A DNA stretch of 64,000 nucleotides from Neonectria sp. B-13. Lineage: Eukaryota > Ascomycota > Sordariomycetes > Hypocreales > Nectriaceae. A program made the position numbers and the translations under genes. The stretch spans positions 1,488,001 to 1,552,000 of the forward strand of contig NOKP01000003.1 of the NCBI GenBank assembly GCA_002682825.1, read 5' to 3'. The notes under the pieces were generated by a model. It saw only the letters and a program-made list of their open reading frames with translations, was not told where the DNA came from and searched no databases. Shown here one piece after another: positions 54,447 through 64,000 of this stretch. Within the stretch, counting starts at the first letter, position 1. Every line of letters starts with the position of its first letter.

Positions 54447-57243
54447 ATGGACGAGCAGTCACCTTCTGACCTTTCGGAGTCGGCAGTGTCACGACTTCCG
54501 ACAAGTGTGCCAAGCTCGCCACCATCGGAGTCGCTTGTGAACTCCGACGAAGCTGTTGATGAGGCGTTGGTTAAGGAAGAAGAATCAGCAAGAGCTGTCA
54601 ACGAACGGGCCGAGGAGAAAAGACGCCAGGCTCTGCTTCGCAAGCGAAAGAAGAAGAGACCGGAAACAAAAGCCGAGCGTGAGGAGAAAGCCCGCGAACT
54701 CGATGAACTCCTCATGAAGAGTGCTGCATTCAGCGACATCTTGACAAAGAAAACCCAAGTGCTTGGCCGAGTTGGCAGCAATCTAGATGGTAAGACCCTA
54801 GGTGAACATAACTTGGAAATGGCCAAGCAGCCCGAGTGCATGGTGGGTGGTACCATGCGAGACTACCAACTCGAGGGCTTGACTTGGATGTATGAGATTT
54901 GCTCGCAGGGCATGAGCGGGATTCTTGCCGATGAGATGGGTCTGGGTAAGTTCACATTCTCCTCTACTGGACTACGATTGCTAACGTTTCCAAGGCAAAA
55001 CTGTACAAACCATCGCGTTGATCGCACACTTGCGAGAGAAAGAGAAGTACCTCGGACCGCACCTAATTGTCGCGCCATTGTCGACCCTGTCAAATTGGAT
55101 GGATGAATTCCACAAGTGGACTCCGACTATTCCTGTAGTCATGTATCACGGGAATAAGGCTCAACGAGAGGAAATCTTCAAGACCAAAATGATGCGACAC
55201 CTTAACACGGGACGACCGACCGACAAATTTCCCGTTGTGTGCACATCTTACGAGATGGTCTTGAATGACCGCCTCAATTTGTCTCGCATTAACTGGGAGT
55301 TCATCATCATTGTGAGTCTTTACCATGGTACCTGTCAAATTCTCCGCTGACTTTCTCCTAGGATGAAGGTCACCGCATGAAGAATGCAGAGGCAAAACTG
55401 TTTCAGCAACTGCGACAGTTCACCAGTGCAACTCGATTGCTTATCACTGGCACGCCACTTCAGAACAACCTGAAGGAACTGTGGTCACTCTTGCATTTCC
55501 TGCTTCCCAACATCTTTACCGATTGGGAAGCTTTCGAGTCGTGGTTTGACTTTTCCGATCTTGAGGACGAACAGGGGACGCAAGAATTCATCGGCGACCA
55601 GATGAAGCAGGACCTGGTCAAGAAAATCCACCTCATCCTTCAGCCGATGCTCCTCCGCCGCGTCAAGCAAGATGTGGCTGCTTACCTTCCCAAGAAGCGC
55701 GAGTATGTCCTGTTTGCTCCTATGACCAAGGAGCAAACCGATCTGTACAATGCTCTCAGCAACAAGAATATTGACAGCCGAGAATATCTGGAGAATAAAG
55801 TGTTCGACCAAATCAAGAACAGCCCGTCATCGACACAGGCCAGTCGTGGCTCTTCTCGCTCAGCCAGCAGAGCCCCAACGCCAAACAGCAAAGCCGCGAC
55901 TCCAAAGACGATATCTCTGCCACTTCGCGAAAGCCCCCGTAAGAAGCAGATTGGGGGTAAGACCTCGTCACCCGCTGCAAACGCCTTTTCGATGATGATG
56001 GGAAAACGTGGTCCAGGCAGGCCACGCAAGAACCCTAAGCCGGACGAGCTGAAACCTGTCACACCACCAACGCTCGCAAAGCGCAAGGTACCTCCTGGCC
56101 CTGCCATTCCCGAATCAAAAAGCGCGAGGTCCAGCCGAGGATCCACGCCTGCCAGTTCTCGGAGAGGGCTTCGCAAGGCCAGGGCCTACAAGGAGGCTGA
56201 CTCCGACGAGGAGCGAATGTCAGATGACGAATTTGAAGCCAAGCTCGCGAAAGAAATGGCTGGCGACGATTCGGACAGTGCTGAGCCTTCCATGTCACCT
56301 GAGGAACTCCAGCGGGCCAAAACTCTCGAGCTTGCTAGTAAGTTCTGACTTCCTTAACAACCTCAATTTGATGCTAACTGCCATAGAAAAACAAATCTCC
56401 CACAAGAAACTGGGAAACACCCTTGCCCAGCTTCGCTTAGTTTGTAATAGTCCACACAACTTCTACAATCCTTGGTCGGCCTCGAGCGATGTGCCTGTTG
56501 ATGATACAATCCTGACTGCTTCTGGCAAGATGCTTTTGTTGGACCGTCTCCTGCTCAAACTTTTCGAGGACGACCACAAGGTGCTCATCTTTTCTCAATT
56601 CACCACCCAGCTCGACATCCTTGAAGATTACTGCCGGGAACTTCGGGATTGGAACATCTGCCGCATTGATGGCTCCGTCTCTCAAGAGAGCCGTGGCCAA
56701 CAAATACACAACTTTAACAGCGACCCAGACTACAAAGTCTTTTTGCTCTCCACGCGCGCCGGCGGACAAGGGATCAACCTGGCATCTGCCGACACCGTCG
56801 TTTTGTTCGACAGTGACTTCAACCCGCAGCAGGATTTGCAGGCCCAGGACCGCTGCCACCGCATCGGCCAGACGCGCCCTGTAATTGTGTACCGCCTCGC
56901 AACCAAGGACACGGTAGAGGAGCAGTTGCTGCTCTCCGCCAATGCCAAGCGGCGACTCGAGAAACTCATCATCAAGAAGGGCGGGTTTAAGACTATGGGT
57001 CAAAAACGTGACCTTCAGCAGGATCTCGACGCGGAGAGTCTTAAGGCATTACTTCTCAAAGACGGCGAAGTGTACAAGCTGTCGGGAGGTGAAGAGTTGC
57101 TCAGCGATGCGGATTTGAAGGTGCTTTGTGACCGAAGTGAAGCCGCGTACGAGCAAGCGGCAAGCGGCGAGGGCGACGCCGATGGCTACCGGGTTGTCGA
57201 GACTGGTGCAGATTCCATCAAGATGGCGAAGAAGGAACAGTGA
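54447..57243 (+). CDS. mus-30: LSH/DDM1-family SNF2 chromatin remodeller (MUS-30/Irc5-like)
   Basis: Four exons, 54447-54945, 54995-55311, 55362-56337 and 56387-57243, give about 882 aa. The splices restore DEMGLGKTVQT (Walker A, about 167), [13 protein letters not shown] (about 273) and [15 protein letters not shown]. Before the ATPase is a Glu/Lys/Arg coiled region ([29 protein letters not shown]). Lobe 1 ends with ITGTPLQNN and [16 protein letters not shown]. Lobe 2 has [34 protein letters not shown] and [12 protein letters not shown]. The similarity pattern and C-terminal length fit LSH/DDM1/Irc5 rather than ISWI (no HAND-SANT-SLIDE). In Neurospora, MUS-30 protects genome stability but is not needed for DNA methylation. 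A roughly 190-residue Ser/Pro/Arg-rich insert between the lobes carries an AT-hook (GPGRPRKNP, about 489). Confidence 0.92.
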
Positions 57244-57509
57244 TCATTTTACAAGGGAGGCAATAGCTGGTTGAGATGTAACTCTCGGTTGCTTTTTGTA
57301 AGACTAGACACGGCAGGAAGAGCTCTATTGCCATGTACTATACAGAGATGTTAGACGATAATTCAGTGCCCGCTTGTACCATATTGTAACTGATTTCTTA
57401 ACTTAAGAAGACTTCGTTCTCTAGCTGTCCTAGAAATTGAAACTGGATATCGTAATTTTCCCAAACACCTGGCGCCTAACTGAAAAGAGACCATCCAACA
57501 GACATCGCT
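57244..57509. other. Convergent 3' spacer, MUS-30 / second ankyrin gene
   Basis: Short spacer of about 270 bases. UTR only, as far as can be seen. Confidence 0.5.
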
Positions 57510-60500
57510 CTAGTTCAACTCCTCCACATATCCAATCTGCCGTCTGGGATCCGTACCGGCGGGCACCGACGCCAATCGCTTCGCCAGCTTCTCCTGGCTA
57601 TCTACAAGTTTCTTCTGCGCCTCGAGCCTCCTCTTTATCCTGTCTTCGGAGCCCCTCTCGATGCGCTCGACCTCCTCGCGTTCACTGATGCGCAGCGCAC
57701 TTAGTGCCCTGGCGTTGTCCACGCGCTCCGTGTTCATCCGCGTCTCCCACTCGAGCATCTTCTTCTGCCGACTCTCCTCGTTCTGGAGCTCTGAGGACGC
57801 GATGGCCTTGGTGTGCGAGAGGGACGCATCCTTCAGGGCACGTTGTTCCGACAGCCGCCTCTGCAGCGAGGAGTTGAATATGGATTCCTCGAGCTGTGCC
57901 TTGGACCGCACAGCGGAGAGGTCCTCGTTGTGAAGCTTGTTTCGGCGAGCATCTTCCATCTCGGACCTGTGCGCCCAGATCTGCTGTTCCATGCTGGCAA
58001 CTTCCTTACGTCGAGCAATGGTAATGCGGTGCTCCTCAGATTCTTGCGCAATGCGGAGGAGCCGAGCCTTTCGCTCTCGCTCCTGGACTTCCATATCACT
58101 CGGAAGGCCAATGGCATCGTCAGGTTGATCACCTGAGTTGGCGTAGTAGACATCTATTGCCCGGTTTGCGCGAAGCAGGGTGAGTAGCTGGTCTCGCGTG
58201 TCCGAAGGTGGAAGAACCTTGGTGATGTACATTGTTGGAGAGTAGGTGTATTCAGCATCAACAAATTGGTTAAAGGGCTTGTTGACGTGCTTCCACATAG
58301 CCACCTTCAAAAAGCAACGGGTCGTCGTCACAGGATCAAAACCTTCGAAGCAGAGGAGCAACAGCGATTTCCCATGCGACTTGATGGTGATGTCCGACTC
58401 CGAATCAACCAAGCAGGACATGACCTTTTGCATTGACTTCTCCCGGTCGGCCGTGAGCTCGCCCATGTCAGATCCGTGAAGACAGACTTCGCCCAGTGCA
58501 CTGCGGCCCCCATGTAATGGGCTGGGGAAATCAGGGTCGTGACCGGACTGAACAAGCACTCGGACAGCGGCAATGTTGAGCTCCCTCGCAGCGTTGTGAA
58601 GCGATCCGTCATCCTTGGATGGATCTGCGGCAAGAAGGTTACCCATCAGCTGGATTGACAAATCGCCACCGATTTCAGTTGCCATCGCAAGTGGCGTGCG
58701 GCCCAACGCATCAGTAACATCGACTTCGGCGCCCTCAAGCAGGAGCATCTTGACAGCATCCGGTCGACGGGTTTGGATGGCGAGCATAAGTGGCGTCGAC
58801 CGACTTACTGATGTCTCGAAATTGATATTGGCTAAGAGAATATTAGTATGCTGAAGTCCCCGTTAGATACTGTCGAACTTACCTCCACGCTCGATCAGCA
58901 GCTCGATCAAAGCAGTGCTGATCCTTTTCTGGGGTTGAGCGATGGCCCACACCAGCAGCGTCACCTCTTCCGATTCCTCCAACTTCGGATGAACACGATA
59001 GAGGGTTGTCTGGTCGTGGTAATAGCCCGCGTTCAAAAGCGCCTCGAGGACAGTCCTTGATCTTGGATACTGCGAGATAGCCCTGACAAGGACTGGCTCA
59101 GATCCAGGATTCTGGGCCGTAAAGTCCATCTGCACGTCTCCTTCTTGGTATTCTGTGAATATTTTAAAGAGCTCCAGCGCCTCATCCTCTGACATGGCAC
59201 TGTCAAAGATATGATCGAAGCCCAACGCAAGAGTTTGAGCCGAAGGCTGGCAGGCGAGAAGCTTCTGCGTCCAGGATACGTTGGCTTTCGAAGCGGCCTG
59301 CTTGAGTGGCTCTCCATCCATGAAATCGACGTCCGCCCCATGAGCCACAAAAAGATCAACAAATTGGTCCGTGAGGGCAGCCGTGTTTTCATCGCTGTGT
59401 TGAATCGTAAGAATCAGCGCACCACTGAGGGAATCACCAGTCGCTCCCTTGTCCAGAAGCATCTGTGCCACCTCCAAGCCGTCTGGAGTGAACCATGTCT
59501 GGAGATTCTCTGCCGTGAACCCCTGGGAGAAGATGCGATTAATGTCGTCCCCGGGAATCTCGCGACTGAGTAACAGCTTCATTACTGAGCTTGAAGCTCG
59601 CTGGGTTGCTGAGATCAAGGTTTGGCACCCGTTGGTCAATGGTGATGCTCCACAGTCGAGTAAGAGCTTTATTAGTTTTTCGTCTGGGTCCTCCTCAGTG
59701 ACAGCCTTGCTCAAGGCGATGTGGACGTCTTCGGTCGCTGGCATGCCGGCCTTCATGAGGTCTTCAATGATCTGGAACCGAGTTCCTTGGCTCAATTTCC
59801 AACAGGCCTTGAGTGCCCTTAAGAGGGTCGGGGCGGAAGCCTTCTTCTATCATGCCGCGTCAGCGACCCCACCCGGAATATGGCTGAGCCAACTTACCTG
59901 GTTCCCGCCTTCATGCCAAAGGCCAAGTAGCAGCTCGAGGCTACCGATAAAGGCGCTTCTAGTCGCTGCCACGACTGCTTCGCCGTTGCTAAAATTAGGA
60001 TCCGCCCCTGCGGCAAGCAGCACTCTTAGAACCTCTTCGCCTTCGTCACCAGATCTTGCGGCTGACACCAGCTGAGTATCAACAACTTCACCGGAAACTC
60101 CCCGTTTAAGAAGTCGTTGGAACACCATGGCGCGTTTGTTCAGGTCTCGGACCTCCGTTGCGGCCTGGAAGCCCCGCTCCAACGTCGTCTTTTGGGCGTT
60201 CAAGTCTGACTTGAGGAGAACGTCCAAAACCTCCACGGAACCGCCACGGCAAGCCTCGATAATTGCCTGGCCATCATTGGTGGATATGCTTGCGCCGTGA
60301 GCAATGAGGATGTCGCCAAGCTCCAAATCGCCATCTCGCGCCGCGACCAGCAAAGCACTAGAAGCAACTTCGGAAGACACTCCAGCTTTAGCCAGTCGAC
60401 TGCAGATGGAAAGCCTGGGTGTCCAGTCCCTGATTTTCAAGGCATTGTCTAGAGCAGCATTCCTGACTTCTATCGAATGCTTCGTTTGAGTCAACAGTAA

Positions 60501-63146
60501 ACCCAACACTTCGGGCAATTCCTTTGACACCGAAAGTGCCAGAGCCTCCCCATCTGAGGCATCTGCCGCACCAGCTAGAACATTGATGAGAGCTATGTCG
60601 CTTGAGTACGTGCTGATGGCGTAGTTCAACGCTCTGTTAACTTCCACCGGGAATGCACCGGATTCAACCAATCTCTTCGTAAACGTCAATCGATCCATGG
60701 GATCGGAGATACGGAGTGCATGTGGCAGAGCCGATGCCAACGACGCCGGGGTCAGCGGATGCTGACTGTTGAATAAGAGGTCGCTGAACAGAGTGTTACC
60801 TGCACCCACCGCATGGCACAATGCTGCAGCTTGGTACGCATTCGGGTCGGCGCCGAACTCAAGCAGCTGTTTGAGAGTGGATAGGGTTGCTTGTTTGGTG
60901 GTGTCTCGGAGGAGAGACTGCACTTCATGTACAAGCATCCCGCTCATGTCTCCCCGTCTAGTCGAATTTGATTGAATGACAGTGAGCTTCCAATTCTTGT
61001 TGTCAGTAGAAGCCAAAGGGGCTAATTCGTCAAGACAGCGAGTAATGGTCTCTCCGGATGGTTTCCCGATGCTCAACACTAGTTCAAGGACCTTTGGATC
61101 AGGGTTGTGGACTGCTTTTGTCACGATTGTCCCGTCGAGGGCGTTGATATCGGCTTTCCCTTGTTGTAGAATGAGTGCCAGGAGCGACATGTCAACCGGT
61201 TTCTCGGATAATGTTGACTGCAAAGCCGCTGCTACCTCTTTAACCCCGACGCTTGCCCCTGCGTTGAAAAGCATTTGCGCCATGTTGTGACGTGCACGGT
61301 GATCATCAACACTCATGACGTCGCCTATACGCGCCGCTGCTGTCTGGGGAGAGGCTTTCTGGACTAGCAGAGATAACAAATTGATGTCCTTTTGCATAAT
61401 GACAGCTTGAAGACCTGCGCCCTTGTTGTGGTTGACGTCCGCGTTGTGCTTAAGTAGAAGATGAATGAGAGCATCGTCGCGTTGAGAAGCATCTTCGTTG
61501 ATGGCGTCTTGTAGGGCTGCATGGAGGCAAGGGCCTGATAAAGCACCCTTGAGGAAGAGCTCAATCATTCGATAACGGTCTGCGGCGGCCAGAGTCTTGG
61601 TCAAAGGGAAAACGAGCGTTAGCGTCTGAGTGGATGGTTTGGCGGCGAGGATCTTCGTAGCCATGTCAGTGTCGCCCCGCACAACGGCCGTTCGCAACGC
61701 CTCTCCATTTCTGTGATCTGGAGATGCAACTGCATGGCGATTGGGAATGCGAGACCGCCGTTGATGGATGGAATCCCGACGAGACGTTTTTGGGTCGGGG
61801 AAGTGAGGCGTGAGAAGAAGTTGGACAGACTGGGCATCGCCAGACTGGACCGCATGGATGAGGCATTCGTCCAAGGCAGGCCCGGCAGCGCCCTTTCTAA
61901 GCAGGAGATACAGCATTGCATAACGTGTCTCAAACGATGCTTGCCGAGGTATCAGACTTAAGCAACTGGAAGCCAAGCCAGGACTGATTGCCGAGTTCTC
62001 GTTTAGCAAAGAGCCGACGAGCTCGGATTGGCCCCTGGAGATGGCCGTTTTGAGAACGGATGCATCGTTGAACTCGACTGAGACACCGTAGGAGGCAAGA
62101 AGACTAGCCATTTCAAAAAATTGAGAGGCACATGCCAGTTCGAGAGACTGAGAGAGAATGTCGCCGTTTGCACCACAGCAGAGCAAGAGCTCGGCAAGCT
62201 CCAGTTTCGTTGTTGGGCTGAGTGATATGTGTTCAATTAGGAGCTGGAAAGCCTCTTCGATGCCGGGGCTCAGCGGGGGTTTGTTTCCCATGGCTATGGC
62301 GATAGCAATGTCTCGGCGTCCGCTATTGACTGCGATTTTGAGGGCTTCAGCCTGGTTGAAGTTACCGTCGGCTGTGGTACGAGTGAGGTGTAGCACAGTT
62401 GCCGGATTTTGAGCTCTGGCGGCGTCGCTCAGACCCTGAGACACACACAACGGCGATGGCCTACCATCAGACTGGAGAAGGAGAGCGACCATATTGGACA
62501 GCCCCTGAGCAGCACAAGCTTGTCGAAAGGCATCCTGCCCCTCTGGGGTCTGGGACGCATTCGCCCCATATTTGAGCAAGAGCTCGACAATTGGCGTATT
62601 CCCACTCTTGATCGCGACTGGGAGACAGCTGTCGAGGGTGAAGGGATCGGCGTGGGGGATCAGGACCTGGACCATTTCCAGTTGACCGCGCTCGACAGCA
62701 ATCTTCAGTAGGCGAGTTCTATCGCCAACGTTTTCGACGCTCCGCCGTCTGGTTAGGAGTCCGGACTTTCCCGTTTGCATTCCATGAATATCAATACCTG
62801 AGGCAGATAATTTGGCGATGAGAGCCTCGGCGACACCAGGCGAGCCACAGTTACCCACCCATTGGGTGAGGACGTCGAGGATGTCTTTGGGATCATGGCC
62901 CTTGCCTTTCTTCAGGTTGCTAGAAGAGAAGGCTCGAGACAGACCTGTCTTGGGTTTGAGCTGGGCGATTTCGGCAGACCGTCTCACCAAGAGGTCTTCG
63001 GCAGTCTGGTCGTCGCTTAGGGATCGGAACGAGGGTGGGTTCTGTGGTCGTGCGAGTGGCGCGGGAGCGGGCGGAAGCACGATGCCCCATTGCTCGGATA
63101 GCTGAATGATGCGCCGCTGGCGGACGTCGGCCGATGGGGAAGGCAT
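57510..63146 (-). CDS. Giant ankyrin-repeat protein with C-terminal coiled coil (about 1844 aa)
   Basis: Three exons, 63146-59898, 59846-58883 and 58831-57510, join in phase (GGNQ-KKASAP; ERG-A-NINFETS). The N-terminus has RRIIQLSEQWGIVLPP and a Ser/Lys stretch. Most of the protein then consists of diverged ankyrin-like helical pairs of about 33 residues, many with LLLxxGA-type ends (VVELLLKYGANASQTPEGQ, LLLTPHFPDP, VLLAAGADPNFSNGEAVVAAT). Canonical units occur only in the last third (TPLMLAIQTRRPDAVKMLLLEGAEVDVTDALGRTPLAMA). The final 200 residues are a long charged coiled coil (ERERKARLLRIAQESEEHRITIARRKE to RIKRRLEAQKKLVDSQEKLAKRL). No enzymatic or membrane domain was found. A scaffold role is inferred. 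Orthologues of similar length are expected in related fungi, but I cannot name a studied one. Confidence 0.86.
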
Positions 63147-64000
63147 CCTAAGTTTGGGTTGTCATTTGGATTGGAGCTGTTGAAGCTGTACGCGCACGGA
63201 GGCGAGTGGCCTGGCGAGGAGAAACAAGCGGTTCGGTGAAGCGAATCGCGAGGATGTCGTTGAGGCAGGCGAGAGGCGGAATTGGGAAACAGGCTGAGTG
63301 CGCTCCAGCAGACGGCTGGGGAATCGGAGCGTCGGGTGTGCGAAGGTGCGAGGTGTGAAGCTCGAGTATGACGAAGGAAAGGTGCAAGTTTGAGATTGCG
63401 CGCCCGAGAGAAGCAGAGCCTTGTGGTGTCGAGGTAGTAAATTCGTGCGGCAGAAGCGAGTTGGGCGATGACGGGCTCCTTCTAACATCCCCATCCATGT
63501 ACGGAGCTGGAGCTCTCTTTCCTTTTGTCAGGCCAGACGGAGGGGTTCGCACCACCAACACCACGGTCCAGTGTAATATGTAGGTACCTTCCCCAGCGGT
63601 GGGGCATACGCTGAGACCGCCTGTACCGGCACCGACCCGACTGCATTAGGGAGGCAGCGAAGCGCTGCGCCACAGCCGCATAGCGGTCCCGGAGTCGTCG
63701 AGGGAGCCAAGGAGCCCACAGAGGCTCAGGGCGGGTGCGGAGAGTGCATGCCTTAGCACTCAACCTTGCTAAAGCGCCCCCCTAAACTCGGCTCGCCTGG
63801 CGCTCATCCGAGGATCTCCATCCATGATGGATCCATTCAAAATTTCAGCGAGGTTTCATCTATGACCTCGACTGCCTGATTCCTGATCCTCATCAACTAT
63901 CGTACCCAGGTCTTTAACATGTCTGGTCTGAAAGTAGCATGGACCTTGGCCTCTTATTCCTCTCATACACCTCTTGCTTCTTGTTTTGGTTCCTCTTAAA
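63147..64000. promoter_or_regulatory. Right edge: promoter/leader of the ankyrin-coiled-coil gene
   Basis: An acceptor-like TTAG directly before the ATG (63147) suggests a 5' UTR intron. Minus-strand frames here (e.g. 63148-63564) are Pro/Ser/Arg-rich without domains and are taken as leader shadows. Nothing else supported up to the window end. Confidence 0.45.

Noticed and set aside
1..64000. Mobile elements, CRISPR arrays or a biosynthetic cluster
   Set aside because: No transposase, integrase or reverse transcriptase motifs, no terminal repeats, no spaced direct-repeat array, and no polyketide or peptide synthetase genes. The gene set is mostly conserved housekeeping.

Overview
The window is nuclear DNA of a filamentous ascomycete (Pezizomycotina, probably Sordariomycetes). 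The genes carry short introns, mostly 50-150 nt, with GTAAGT/GTATGT-type donors. The gene content (Arb1 of the ARC RNAi complex, an LSH/MUS-30 remodeller, an RGS-LOV photoreceptor, Git3-type GPCR, Atp25, Rpo41, Arc1) fits this group. I cannot name the species. I support 18 protein-coding genes and no tRNA, rRNA, transposon or CRISPR array. Exon junctions were worked out by eye from splice signals, reading phase and family similarity.

Layout. 0.3-4 kb: CLP1 (pre-mRNA 3'-end factor) and an Arg82/IPMK inositol polyphosphate multikinase, both minus. 4-7.7 kb: no convincing gene. 7.7-15 kb: Arb1 (+), a Pmp3-type membrane peptide (-) and the spliceosomal DEAH helicase Prp22 (+). 15.2-20.7 kb: a giant ankyrin protein (-). 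22.6-24.6 kb: an RGS-LOV photoreceptor (-) whose N-terminus is lost in a 100-N assembly gap beside a 60-nt G run. 24.7-28.6 kb: gene-poor. 28.6-29.8 kb: a membrane protein with two copies of a six-cysteine module. 30.7-34.4 kb: a RAD5/RAD16/ULS1-like SNF2 protein with an embedded RING, 11 exons. 35.5 kb: a small Gly/His-rich protein. 35.8-38.8 kb: gene-poor. 39-40.8 kb: a Gpr1/Git3-type GPCR (+). 41.4-44.3 kb: a class I glutamine amidotransferase (-) divergent from exopolyphosphatase PPX1 (+). 44.6-51.6 kb: ATP25 (-) divergent from RPO41 (+). 52.5-57.2 kb: ARC1 (-) divergent from the MUS-30/LSH remodeller (+). 57.5-63.1 kb: a second giant ankyrin/coiled-coil protein (-).

How the genes relate. 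Most are housekeeping genes of RNA processing, translation, mitochondrial gene expression and chromatin, and nothing looks like a metabolite or defence cluster. Four head-to-head pairs (PMP3/PRP22, GATase/PPX1, ATP25/RPO41, ARC1/MUS-30) share intergenic regions of 0.5-0.9 kb. ATP25/RPO41 is the pair whose products work in one process. Two genes are signalling inputs to G proteins: the RGS-LOV protein (light) and the Git3-like receptor (nutrient).

The most interesting items are the RGS-LOV protein with an apparently intact flavin site and a second PAS-like domain, the duplicated C-x9-CC-x4-C extracellular module, the in-frame upstream ORF of the GPCR ended by a single TAA, a GC-AG intron in the RING-SNF2 gene, an 18-nt microexon in Arb1, and optional N-terminal targeting extensions on Arc1 and the glutamine amidotransferase.
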